A DNA stretch of 19,945 bases from Bacillota bacterium (GTDB taxonomy: Bacteria > Bacillota > Clostridia > Peptostreptococcales > Anaerovoracaceae). The translations under genes and the position numbers were made by a program. Of this stretch, positions 1 to 7,084 are shown in pieces. The stretch is from positions 1 to 19,945 of the forward strand of contig JAFRLD010000120.1 of assembly GCA_017431395.1 (NCBI GenBank), in the 5' to 3' direction. The notes under the pieces were generated by a model. It was given only the letters and a program-made list of their open reading frames with translations. It made no database searches and was not told the origin of the DNA. Position 1 is the stretch's first letter. Every line of letters starts with the position of its first letter.

Positions 1-57
1 ACCTGTGAGCGCGCCCTTCATCTCATCGTTCAGTTGTATCGCTATAAATAATCTCAT
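1..57 (-). CDS. thpR: RNA 2',3'-cyclic phosphodiesterase (ThpR/LigT), N-terminal fragment
   Basis: An ATG at 57-55 on the minus strand opens a frame of 19 codons that runs off the left edge, reading MRLFIAIQLNDEMKGALTG. This closely resembles the first beta-strand and following helix of the 2H phosphoesterase family member ThpR, whose proteins typically begin MRLFIAI and then have an acidic/charged helix. The family opens 2',3'-cyclic phosphates on RNA ends. The HxTx catalytic motifs would lie beyond the edge, so the call rests on the N-terminus only. No Shine-Dalgarno sequence is seen. A TATAAT box ends 6 bases before the ATG, so the transcript may be leaderless. The gene points away from the hairpin array and in the same direction as the sugar operon upstream of it. 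Confidence 0.6.
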   Translation of the reverse strand, partial: MRLFIAIQLNDEMKGALTG

Positions 58-63
58 GGGATG

Positions 64-72
64 ATTATAACA
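64..72 (-). promoter_or_regulatory. Extended -10 promoter of thpR
   Basis: Read on the minus strand this is TGTTATAAT, an extended -10 element (TGnTATAAT). No good -35 hexamer lies 17 bases upstream, which extended -10 promoters tolerate. A start about 7 bases downstream falls on or next to the A of the thpR ATG at 57. The element lies directly beside the first hairpin of the array. Confidence 0.4.
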
Positions 73-89
73 CGTTGTGGGGAAACGCG

Positions 90-685
90 AAAACGACGTT
101 TCGCGATTCACTGGTCTGAGAAGGCCTTCAATCGCGAATTCTCCTTCCTGCAAAGGCTGGACACACTTCGCGAGACCAGCGTTTCCCTCGACGGCTCGGA
201 TTTGAAAACGACGTTTCGCGATTTAGGCTGCTCCCGGATGGGCTAATCGCGAATTGGATGCCAAGGGGACCAATATCTTGTTTCGTGCTAAACTTTATGA
301 AAACGACGTTTCGCGATTTAGGCTGCTCTCGGATGGGCTAATCGCGAATTGGATGCCAAGGAGGTCAATCAGAAGGCAAGTTGAGGGCAATGGATCGCTC
401 AGACCTGAGCCTAAAAAATGGAGAATTCGCGATTTAAGCTGCTCTCGGATAGGCAAATCGCGAACGGTCGTTTTCGACGTGAAGAGGTCCAGCCTTTGCA
501 CCTTCAATATTAATGTTTTTTCGCGATTCACTGGTCTGAGAAAGCCCCTAATCGCGAATCGTCGTTTTTACTTACACCACAAGCCCGGCGGCCGAACCGC
601 GAGAAGCTCATCGATCAGGATTTGAAAATAAAAATTCGCGATTTGCTGGTCTGAGAAATCCCCTAATCGCGAATCGTCGTTTTTA
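90..685. repeat. Array of six 39-nt TTCGCGATT/AATCGCGAA hairpins (gene-free region 58-712)
   Basis: Six inverted repeats lie at 100-138, 215-253, 310-348, 426-464, 520-558 and 635-673. Each is exactly 39 nt: arm TTCGCGATT, 21-nt interior, arm AATCGCGAA. Start-to-start spacing is 115, 95, 116, 94 and 115. Interiors fall into two classes: copies 1, 5 and 6 contain CTGGTCTGAGAA, and copies 2, 3 and 4 contain GCTGCTCNCGGAT. The second class partly resembles the reverse complement of the first. Copies 1-3 carry AAAACGACG on their left, and copies 5-6 carry its inverse CGTCGTTTTT on their right. Copies 2 and 3 also share right flank TTGGATGCCAAGG, and copies 2 and 6 share left flank GGATTTGAAAA. 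No convincing reading frame crosses the region. Function unknown: protein-binding array, structured RNA or mobile hairpin family are all possible. Confidence 0.88.
622..674 (-). terminator. Probable terminator of the sugar operon (hairpin copy 6)
   Basis: Read on the minus strand, the sixth hairpin has a 10-bp stem (ATTCGCGATT with AATCGCGAAT) followed at once by a T-rich run, TTTTTATTTT. It lies about 40 bases past the stop codon of the last operon gene. This is the usual form of an intrinsic terminator, although the 20-nt loop is longer than typical. The other five copies do not all have such a T run on this strand, so termination explains copy 6 but not the array. Confidence 0.5.
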
Positions 686-712
686 CTTGCACAACAAGCG
701 GTAACATCCGCT

Positions 713-1003
713 TCAGCGCCCCTTCTTCCTCACCTTCCAGTATGCCGCATACGCTGCGCGTCTTATCGGGGTGTCGCCGCCATCGTGCAGATCGATGATG
801 CCTGTGTGTTCCCGAACTTTGGGAAAGAGGCCCGATTTCTCGCAAAGATAATAGATGGCTGCATGGAAATAGAGCTCGCGGGCGACCTGCATATCGCTCA
901 TGCTGTGGACCGTCCCCTCCTGCAGCAACCGCCGGGCTTCCTGCAGGCAGGCCTCCTTGTTCAGATACTCCCGGCGCATTGGGATCTTACTATGCCCGGA
1001 CAT
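713..1003 (-). CDS. Hypothetical 96-residue protein
   Basis: I do not recognise this protein. The start at 1003 is chosen because AAGGAG lies 9 bases upstream. This start overlaps the end of the cyclase gene by 14 bases, a pattern of translational coupling. The product is small, soluble and apparently mostly helical, with charged heptad-like stretches (residues 10-60), a central aromatic patch (ELYFHAAIYYL, 43-53), a polar HDGGDTP segment near 73-79 and a basic tail ending KVRKKGR. No signal peptide, membrane segment or metal-binding cysteine cluster is visible. It is the last gene before the hairpin array and shares the operon direction. Frame integrity, a good ribosome site and coupling support a real gene. 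Function is unknown. Confidence 0.65.
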   Translation of the reverse strand: MSGHSKIPMRREYLNKEACLQEARRLLQEGTVHSMSDMQVARELYFHAAIYYLCEKSGLFPKVREHTGIIDLHDGGDTPIRRAAYAAYWKVRKKGR

Positions 1004-1688
1004 CTGACTTCTCCTTATCGGGCGCCACCGCCCCATCAATAATTGGCGCTCTGTCCATCGCCACCGCCCGGACCGGACCGCCATCAGAGCCGAGCAGACG
1101 GATCGGGGCGAAATCAAACAGGTACCGCTTCCCGGGCTCGAGCTCCAGAGTGTTGTTCAGGTTCTCGACGATCAGCACGTCGTTAGAGAGGAAGGCCGGA
1201 TGGGCCTCCCAGTTTTCCCAAAGGGTCGGGTCGACATTCATGAAATCCACCGCCACGATGCTGGCCCCCTGCCTTACGAGCAGGTCCGCCGCCCCGGCAG
1301 TAATATAAGGGTGGTCCAGGTATTCCTCCTCACCGAACTTCTCATACCAGCCCGTCTGCAGGACAACGAAATCGCCGGCTTCGATCTGACCAAGCAAAGG
1401 CTGGACATCCTCAGCCGTGATCACCTCCCCGGCCTTCTTATGGCGCAGATCCACAATGGTCCCATAGCCGATGAATTTCGAGACCGGATAATCCGAGATG
1501 CTTTTTCCGTCCGGCAGGAAATGATAGGGAGCATCGATATGGGTCCCTGTATGGGTGCCGAAGCTCAGATGGTCCACGTGGCAATAATCAGTATTATGCC
1601 CAAGCGCTTCCTCCACCACGATCTCCGGATCCCCCGGATACGCCATCATTCCAGTCTTTATAGGGTGCGTCAGATCGATCACTCTCAT
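990..1688 (-). CDS. Cyclase-family metal hydrolase (kynurenine formamidase-like)
   Basis: A 232-residue protein of the cyclase / arylformamidase superfamily, metal-dependent amide or ester hydrolases. The family signature HxGTHxDxPxH appears as HTGTHIDAPYHF at residues 46-57, giving the likely metal ligands H46, H50 and D52 and catalytic H56. The N-terminus MRVIDLTHPIKTGMMAYPGDP is typical of the family. The start is supported by GAGGGA about 7 bases upstream. Length is close to the family norm of 200-260. Members act on N-formylkynurenine, polyketides or other cyclic amides, so the substrate cannot be named. The gene follows the flavoprotein after 23 bases and overlaps the next gene. A kynurenine role is unlikely without other tryptophan-degradation genes. 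One copy of the dispersed CAAAGGCTGG motif lies within it at 1394-1406. Confidence 0.85.
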   Translation of the reverse strand: MRVIDLTHPIKTGMMAYPGDPEIVVEEALGHNTDYCHVDHLSFGTHTGTHIDAPYHFLPDGKSISDYPVSKFIGYGTIVDLRHKKAGEVITAEDVQPLLGQIEAGDFVVLQTGWYEKFGEEEYLDHPYITAGAADLLVRQGASIVAVDFMNVDPTLWENWEAHPAFLSNDVLIVENLNNTLELEPGKRYLFDFAPIRLLGSDGGPVRAVAMDRAPIIDGAVAPDKEKSDVRA

Positions 1689-1711
1689 CGCTGTCCCTCA
1701 TCCGTTCAACC

Positions 1712-2341
1712 TTATTTCCCATCCGGGAAGCTTGTGAAATAGTCTCTTTCTTCCAAAGGCAGGCCAGCCTTTGCTTTTTCTGCAGAGATCGCCTTGATCA
1801 GGAACGCCATATTCCTGCCGAGGTTACGCATGGTCTGAAGTCCCTCCAGATCCTTCTCCACATCCTCCGCGCTGCGCCCATGCACCTGGTTCCAATAGGT
1901 GCTGGAGACCACCGGCATACCGCTGATCGTGAAGTATTTGTTCAGCGCATCGAAGGTCGCGGTATTACCACCCCTGCGGCAGCTCACTACGGCTGCCCCG
2001 ACCTTCATCTGCTTGGGGAAACCGGTACTAAAGAACAGCCGGTCCATGAATGAAAGCGCCGTTCCGTTCGGAGAGCTGTAATATACCGGGCTTCCGATAA
2101 TGAGCCCGTCCGCCTGCTCGAATTTCGGCGCCACCTCGTTCACCTTGTCGTTGAACACGCATTTTCCGTTCCGGGCGCAAAAACCGCAGGCGATGCAGCC
2201 GCCGATGTTATCCTTGCCGAAATGGATCATCTCCGTCTCGATCCCTTCCGCGTTCAGTGCCCCTGCGACCTCCTGCAGTGCTCTCGCTGTACAGCCCGTC
2301 GCGTGCGGACTGCCGTTCAGTAATAATACTTTGTAAGACAT
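1712..2341 (-). CDS. Flavodoxin-like NAD(P)H/FMN reductase, iron-sulfur flavoprotein type
   Basis: A 209-residue protein with a flavodoxin-like fold. The N-terminal strand and phosphate loop KVLLLNGSPHATGCTAR (residues 4-20) are typical of FMN-binding reductases, and GSPVYYSSP (83-91) is the second flavin loop. A compact cysteine cluster, C49-x2-C52-x2-C55-x5-C61, matches the 4Fe-4S motif of archaeal and clostridial iron-sulfur flavoproteins, so electron transfer in the cytoplasm is the likely role. The natural partner is not known. A purine-rich AAGGATGGGAAG lies just before the ATG. The gene sits 50 bases below amylosucrase with no clear terminator between, so it is probably cotranscribed, though it has no obvious part in sugar breakdown. 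A copy of the dispersed motif lies at 1764-1774 near its C-terminus. Confidence 0.85.
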   Translation of the reverse strand: MSYKVLLLNGSPHATGCTARALQEVAGALNAEGIETEMIHFGKDNIGGCIACGFCARNGKCVFNDKVNEVAPKFEQADGLIIGSPVYYSSPNGTALSFMDRLFFSTGFPKQMKVGAAVVSCRRGGNTATFDALNKYFTISGMPVVSSTYWNQVHGRSAEDVEKDLEGLQTMRNLGRNMAFLIKAISAEKAKAGLPLEERDYFTSFPDGK

Positions 2342-2365
2342 AGCTTCCCATCCTTTCCATAGAAT

Positions 2366-2389
2366 CTGCTCCCGGGCCTGCTCCCGGGC
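2366..2389. repeat. 12-bp tandem duplication
   Basis: CTGCTCCCGGGC occurs twice in perfect tandem in the 50-base gap between amylosucrase and the flavoprotein. The CCCGGG cores could pair, but there is no T run, so it is not a convincing terminator. Confidence 0.7.
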
Positions 2390-2391
2390 CG

Positions 2392-4230
2392 TTACTCTTC
2401 CACTTTTCCCTTAAGCAGCCAGAAGAACGCGTATCCGTCCATATGCACGTTGATGTGATCTGCGCCTTCTTCTGGGGGCAGGAACTCGTCCCGGCTGATC
2501 AGTTCTGTCCAGACCGGTCCCTCTATGACAATATCCGCCGGATGCTCCGAGAAATTGAAGAGTCCCAGGAAGGTCTGGCCTTCGTATTCCCTTCGGATCC
2601 CCAGGATCCGATCATCGCCGGTGTCATAGACGGAAACGACGGCATCGGGGCGGAACACATCGAATGAGCCCCGGATGCTCTGCATCTGCAGGATACTGTC
2701 AAACAGGATCTGCTGGACCGTGCCCTCTTCCTTTCGCTTCTCCGCCAGCTCGAAGTCGAACTTGCCCCGGTGTACATACCGGCTGTCCGACCAGTGGGCC
2801 GGATCCTGATGGTAGCCGTAATCGTTGCACTGGCCGACCTCATCCCCGCTGTAGATGACCGGGATCCCGGTCTGGGTGAACATCCATGCGTGAAGCATGA
2901 GATCACATTTGATGCCTAAATTCAGCAGGCCTTCGTTCTTTTGGATCAGGCCGGCCTCGATGCCGGACAGGGAGGCGGTGGTCCCGCAAAGTCTGGCGTC
3001 CCCCAGATCCGCGGCATCGTTATAGAGTTCTCCTCTGGACCAGCTTCCTTCCCACTTGCCGATGAACCAGTCGTTCAGATAGCGTTTGTGGGGCACTTCC
3101 TCCATGCCGAACTGACTCAGATACGGATAATCAAGACCCCAGCCGATGTCATCGTGGCATCGCAGGTAATTCTGGAAGAAACAGTTCTCCGGCAGGCGGC
3201 ACACCTGTCCCATCTGGTGCCGCAGCAGCCTCGTGTCCCTGGTGGCGAGCGTATGCCAGGTGGTGCACATGGTCGTCACGTTATAGAGCATGTCGCACTC
3301 AGGCCTTCCGGCCGGTCCGAAATATGGGACGACCTCCCTCGGCTCCATGACCACTTCCCCAAGCAGGACGACCCCCGGACAGACCAACTCGCAGGCCAGC
3401 TTCATCATCCGGATGATGGTATGCACCTGCGGCAGGTTGCGGCAGTTCGTCCCGAGCTGCTTCCAGATGTACGGGATCGCATCCAGGCGGATCACATCCA
3501 TGCCCCGGTTGATCAGGTACAGCAGATTGTCCGTCATATCGTTAAAGACCATGGGATTGGCATAATTCAGATCCCACTGATAATGGTGGAAGCTGGTCAT
3601 GACGATCTTGCCCATATCATCGAGCCAGGTGAAATTGCCCGGTGCCGTCGTCGGGAACACCTGGGGCACCGTCTGCTCGAACTGATTGGGAATGTCCCAG
3701 TCATCATAAAAAAAGTACCGCGCCATAGCCTGAGGGTCCCCCTTCCTGGCCTCTTTGGCCCAGACGTGATCCTCACTGGTATGGTTCAGTACGAAATCAA
3801 GGCACAGTGAAATGCCCTTCTCATGACAGGCGTCGGCCAGCTTTTGCAGATCCTCCATCGTTCCGAGGCTTGGCCGCACCTTGCGAAAATCCGAGACCGC
3901 GTAGCCGCCGTCGCTCTTGCCTTTTGACGAATCCAGCAGCGGCATCAGGTGCAGGTAATTCACTCCGCACTCTTCGATGTACGGCAAATTCCGGAGCACG
4001 CCCTTAAGGTCTCCCCCGAAATTCTGCACATACAGCATCATGCCCAAAAGCTGGTTCGACCGGTACCAGTCCCCCTGCTCCATCCGCGCCTGATCCAGAT
4101 CCCTGAGGGACTTCCTGCGTTCGTCGCGGTTTCGCTCCAGCATTTGCATGAAATACTCGTAGGCTTCTCTGTCATCGTACAGCTCCATATAGAGCCATTC
4201 CAGTTCCTGCAGTTTTTCCTCTCTGCTCAT
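2392..4230 (-). CDS. Amylosucrase (GH13 subfamily 4)
   Basis: A 612-residue glucansucrase-type GH13 enzyme. Amylosucrase transfers glucose from sucrose to a growing alpha-1,4-glucan and releases fructose, and hydrolysis is a side reaction. Family hallmarks seen: GVNYLHLMPLL and KSDGGYAVSDF early in the barrel, DFVLNHTSEDH (about residues 145-155), nucleophile D250 in DVIRLDAIPYIWKQLGTNC, acid/base E292 in LLGEVV, and D360 in YLRCHDDIGW. The RLDA-IW-KQ-GT and HDDIGW strings fit amylosucrase better than sucrose phosphorylase or trehalose synthase. An in-frame TTG lies 18 bases upstream, but ATG at 4230 is chosen because GGAGGA sits about 5 bases before it. The length is near the roughly 630 residues of characterised members. 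It lies 14 bases below the phosphoesterase stop. No signal peptide, so it would use imported sucrose. Confidence 0.88.
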   Translation of the reverse strand: MSREEKLQELEWLYMELYDDREAYEYFMQMLERNRDERRKSLRDLDQARMEQGDWYRSNQLLGMMLYVQNFGGDLKGVLRNLPYIEECGVNYLHLMPLLDSSKGKSDGGYAVSDFRKVRPSLGTMEDLQKLADACHEKGISLCLDFVLNHTSEDHVWAKEARKGDPQAMARYFFYDDWDIPNQFEQTVPQVFPTTAPGNFTWLDDMGKIVMTSFHHYQWDLNYANPMVFNDMTDNLLYLINRGMDVIRLDAIPYIWKQLGTNCRNLPQVHTIIRMMKLACELVCPGVVLLGEVVMEPREVVPYFGPAGRPECDMLYNVTTMCTTWHTLATRDTRLLRHQMGQVCRLPENCFFQNYLRCHDDIGWGLDYPYLSQFGMEEVPHKRYLNDWFIGKWEGSWSRGELYNDAADLGDARLCGTTASLSGIEAGLIQKNEGLLNLGIKCDLMLHAWMFTQTGIPVIYSGDEVGQCNDYGYHQDPAHWSDSRYVHRGKFDFELAEKRKEEGTVQQILFDSILQMQSIRGSFDVFRPDAVVSVYDTGDDRILGIRREYEGQTFLGLFNFSEHPADIVIEGPVWTELISRDEFLPPEEGADHINVHMDGYAFFWLLKGKVEE

Positions 4231-4244
4231 AGATTCCTCCGATA

Positions 4245-5963
4245 TCAAATCTCGATCTCAAATATACAATGCTCGTAAGCGTTGATCACGGTGGTGCCGT
4301 TTAACTCTGTCCTCTGAGGAATGCGCACCCCGTAGTTTTTGTGTATGTGGCCATGTACGAACACCTGGGGATGGTAACGGTCCAGCAGGTCCCGAAAGGT
4401 CTCGAACCCCCGGTGGCTCACGGAATCGAAGTCATTTACCCCCCGTGCCGGCGCATGGGTCATCAGGATGTCCAGCCCGCCCTGCTTCCGGATCTTCGGC
4501 ATCAGCCGGCGCGCCCGTTTTCGCATCTGGGCTTCCGTGTACATATTCCTGCCGTCCCGGTAACGGTGAGAACCGCCCAGGCCCGCGATCCGCAGTCCCT
4601 CGTGGACATAGACCTGATCTTCTACACAGATGCAGCCTCCCGGCGGTTCCTCCATCAGGTCGTCATCGTGGTTGCCCCTTATATATAGGACCGGACACTT
4701 CGCCATCGTGGTGAGGAACTCCAGGTAGGTCCTGTGCAGATCGCCGCAGGCCAGGATCAGATCGAACTCATCTAAATTTCCCTGTCTATAGTCTTCATAA
4801 TAACAGCGTGACTCGTCATCTGCAACTGCTAGTATGCGAAATCTGCGGCGCTCTCTGCCCTCGCCGCCTGACCGGCTGCCCAGCCGGCCATGAAACAGTC
4901 CGGTCCCGAACGGGGAGAGGAGCTTCACGGGCAGGCTGCCGCCGATCAGCCGGGACCCCGTGTCCACGACCTGGCGGCCGCTGCTGCTCACGACCCGTTT
5001 GCCGCTTCGCACTACCTTCTTGCCGCTTCGCACTACCTTCTTGCTGCTTCGCACTACCTGTTTGCCGCTTCGCACGCCGCCGGACAGGGTCGCCTGCGGC
5101 AGCTTCTTCACCGCCCGGAGCGTCTGGTCCGTCCGGCTCCTCTGGATCCCGAAGCTTTCAGGGTCCTCTTCCAGGGCGCTGCGGACCTGTCCGGGAGACA
5201 ACCCGCAGACCTCTTCGTATCCGTACTTCTCCAGAAATGCCAGCATCACATCACAGACCTGCGGCAGACGGCCATCACCGCCGGCCTTCACATATTCCCG
5301 GTGAAAGAAATAGTACATGGACCGGAACTCTCTCTGCTCATCTTCGGTCCATTCCTCCCATGCGTCATCTGTCTTCTTCACCAGCTTCTGCAGGCGCAGA
5401 TAGCTCTCCGGCTCCGAAAACTCCACTGTCCGCATATGGCTGCTGTGATAGAACTGAAGGAAGGCCTCGTAGTTTCGGGCAGCTGCGCTTTCCGCCGGAT
5501 CCTCCGGACCGGCCTGCGAACCCCCTTGGCCACTCCGCTGGGACGGGATCTGGATCACGTCGGCGTCGATGCTGTCCGCATCGAAGTATTTCAGGACGCT
5601 GACCCGCTTGTTCCCTTCTTCGACATAAAACCGGTTTCTGTATTCATACACCTTGACCGGCTGCCGGATCCCTTCCTCCAGATGCGACTGGCATAAGCTG
5701 CTCCACTTGGCCGCGAACTCCGAATCCATGCCAAGAAGGGGCATGAAATTCCGCGCAAACGCGTGATTCCGCCCCCCTGTTTTCGTTCCGACCACCAGTG
5801 CCAGCGGGATCTGCTCTCTTCCGATCCGCTTTCCCTCTGCCAGTATGGATGGGGGGAGTTTCTCATCCAGACAGTCCGGATAAGGTGACTCCCCCGCTAT
5901 CATGGCACGTCGGTATTCTTTTGTTGCCATTTTATGTGCTTCTTGATAGTCTAATGCGACCAT
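4245..5963 (-). CDS. ParB-like domain fused to calcineurin-like metallophosphoesterase
   Basis: A 572-residue protein with two recognisable parts. Residues about 45-140 resemble a ParB/sulfiredoxin-like N-terminal domain, including the YRNRFYVEEGNKRVSVLKYF string typical of these folds. Residues about 375-572 are a calcineurin-like phosphoesterase: GD at 407-408, GNHD at 430-433, TH at 502-503 and GHIH at 538-541. The usual first motif DxH is replaced by ADDES (381-385), so one metal site may be altered. Between them lies a helical region and a basic 7-residue repeat (VRSxKxV, residues 297-331). The start overlaps the msmK stop as TAATG; a second start at Met12 is possible. Substrate unknown, perhaps a nucleotide or phosphoprotein signal. 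It is embedded between sugar transport and sucrose metabolism genes. Confidence 0.75.
   Translation of the reverse strand: MVALDYQEAHKMATKEYRRAMIAGESPYPDCLDEKLPPSILAEGKRIGREQIPLALVVGTKTGGRNHAFARNFMPLLGMDSEFAAKWSSLCQSHLEEGIRQPVKVYEYRNRFYVEEGNKRVSVLKYFDADSIDADVIQIPSQRSGQGGSQAGPEDPAESAAARNYEAFLQFYHSSHMRTVEFSEPESYLRLQKLVKKTDDAWEEWTEDEQREFRSMYYFFHREYVKAGGDGRLPQVCDVMLAFLEKYGYEEVCGLSPGQVRSALEEDPESFGIQRSRTDQTLRAVKKLPQATLSGGVRSGKQVVRSSKKVVRSGKKVVRSGKRVVSSSGRQVVDTGSRLIGGSLPVKLLSPFGTGLFHGRLGSRSGGEGRERRRFRILAVADDESRCYYEDYRQGNLDEFDLILACGDLHRTYLEFLTTMAKCPVLYIRGNHDDDLMEEPPGGCICVEDQVYVHEGLRIAGLGGSHRYRDGRNMYTEAQMRKRARRLMPKIRKQGGLDILMTHAPARGVNDFDSVSHRGFETFRDLLDRYHPQVFVHGHIHKNYGVRIPQRTELNGTTVINAYEHCIFEIEI
4998..5078. 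repeat. 21-bp in-frame tandem repeat within the phosphoesterase gene
   Basis: Nearly four tandem units with period 21 (starts 4998, 5019, 5040, 5061), each containing GCCGCTTCGCACTACC with few changes. They encode the 7-residue basic repeat V-R-S-x-K-x-V that links the two domains. Near-identity of the units indicates recent expansion. Confidence 0.9.
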
Positions 5964-7081
5964 TACTCTCCATACAGCAGATTCTTCTCTGTTTCCTTAT
6001 CGAACAGGTGGATCTTTCTCATATCCAGTGCGAATGTCGCTTCGTCTCCGGTCATCAGCGGGGAATCCGGCTCAACACGGGCCGTCATCTGTACGCCATT
6101 GACATCGAAGTACAGGAAGATCTCAGCTCCCAGCATCTCTCTGACCTTGATCTTTGATTTGATGATGTGGTCCTGATTATTCGCCAGGAAGTCTTCCTTA
6201 TCAGAGATGTTCTCCGGACGGATGCCCAGAACGACGGTCTTGCCAACGTAATCGCCGTCCAGCAGGATCTGCTTCTCATCTTCCGGTACGGTCAGCACGT
6301 TCTCGCCCACGGTCAGGGTGACATTGTCACCGTCACGTCCGACGACCGCATCGATGAAGTTCATCTGCGGAGAGCCGATGAAGCCTGCGACGAACAGGTT
6401 GCACGGCTTGTTGTACAGATGCTCCGGTGTGTTGATCTGCTGCACGATACCGTCCTTCATGACAACGATCCTGGTTCCCAGTGTCATCGCCTCGGTCTGG
6501 TCGTGGGTAACGTAGATGATCGTGGTCCCCAGCGTCTCATGCAGCTTGGAGATCTCTGTTCTCATCTGGACTCTCAGCTTCGCGTCCAGGTTGGACAGAG
6601 GCTCGTCCATCAGGAAGACCTTCGGGCTTCTGACGATCGCACGGCCCATAGCTACACGCTGTCTCTGGCCGCCGGACAGAGCCTTCGGCTTACGGTCGAG
6701 CAGTTTCTCCAGATCCAGGATCTTAGCTGCTTCTCTGACCTTGCGGTCGATCTCATCCTTCGGGACCTTTCTCAGGGTCAGAGCGAATGCCATGTTCTCA
6801 TAAACCGTCATGTGCGGATACAGGGCGTAGTTCTGAAAAACCATCGCGATGTCTCTGTCCTTCGGCTCCACGTCATTCATCTTGACGCCGTCGATCAGGA
6901 ATTCTCCCTCGGAGATGTCTTCCAGACCGGCGATCATCCGCAGCGTCGTGGACTTACCACAGCCCGACGGTCCTACGAAGATGATGAATTCCTTATCTTC
7001 GACTTCCAGATTGAAGTCCGTTACCGCATGGTAACCATTCGGATATATCTTCTGAATTCCTTTTAAAGATAAACTTGCCAT
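5963..7081 (-). CDS. msmK: Sugar ABC transporter ATP-binding protein MsmK/UgpC family
   Basis: A 372-residue ATPase that energises carbohydrate ABC importers. Walker A GPSGCGKST is at 37-45, the Q-loop in VFQNYALYPH, signature LSGGQRQRV from 135, Walker B VFLMDEP from 155 and the switch histidine in THDQTEA at 193. The C-terminal third is the OB/TOBE regulatory domain normal for MsmK, MalK and UgpC (about 360-380 residues). The start has AAAGGAG 9 bases upstream. It lies between the GH32 gene (3 bases upstream) and the phosphoesterase (TAATG overlap). Such ATPases often serve several transporters, but its place in this operon ties it to MsmEFG. All catalytic motifs are intact. Confidence 0.95.
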   Translation of the reverse strand: MASLSLKGIQKIYPNGYHAVTDFNLEVEDKEFIIFVGPSGCGKSTTLRMIAGLEDISEGEFLIDGVKMNDVEPKDRDIAMVFQNYALYPHMTVYENMAFALTLRKVPKDEIDRKVREAAKILDLEKLLDRKPKALSGGQRQRVAMGRAIVRSPKVFLMDEPLSNLDAKLRVQMRTEISKLHETLGTTIIYVTHDQTEAMTLGTRIVVMKDGIVQQINTPEHLYNKPCNLFVAGFIGSPQMNFIDAVVGRDGDNVTLTVGENVLTVPEDEKQILLDGDYVGKTVVLGIRPENISDKEDFLANNQDHIIKSKIKVREMLGAEIFLYFDVNGVQMTARVEPDSPLMTGDEATFALDMRKIHLFDKETEKNLLYGE

Positions 7082-7084
7082 TTC

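Noticed and set aside
254..625. Open frames of up to 123 codons on either strand across the hairpin array
   Set aside because: They simply read through the repeats, have no ribosome site and encode no family-like sequence.
90..685. CRISPR array
   Set aside because: Units are 39-nt palindromes with two interior classes and 55-77-base conserved spacers, and no cas genes are near; spacers share sequence instead of being unique.
2342..2391. Terminator between amylosucrase and the flavoprotein
   Set aside because: CCCGGG repeats can pair but no T run follows in the reading direction.
2941..3810. 289-codon open frame antisense to amylosucrase
   Set aside because: It lies fully opposite a gene with all catalytic motifs; open antisense frames are common in GC-rich coding DNA.
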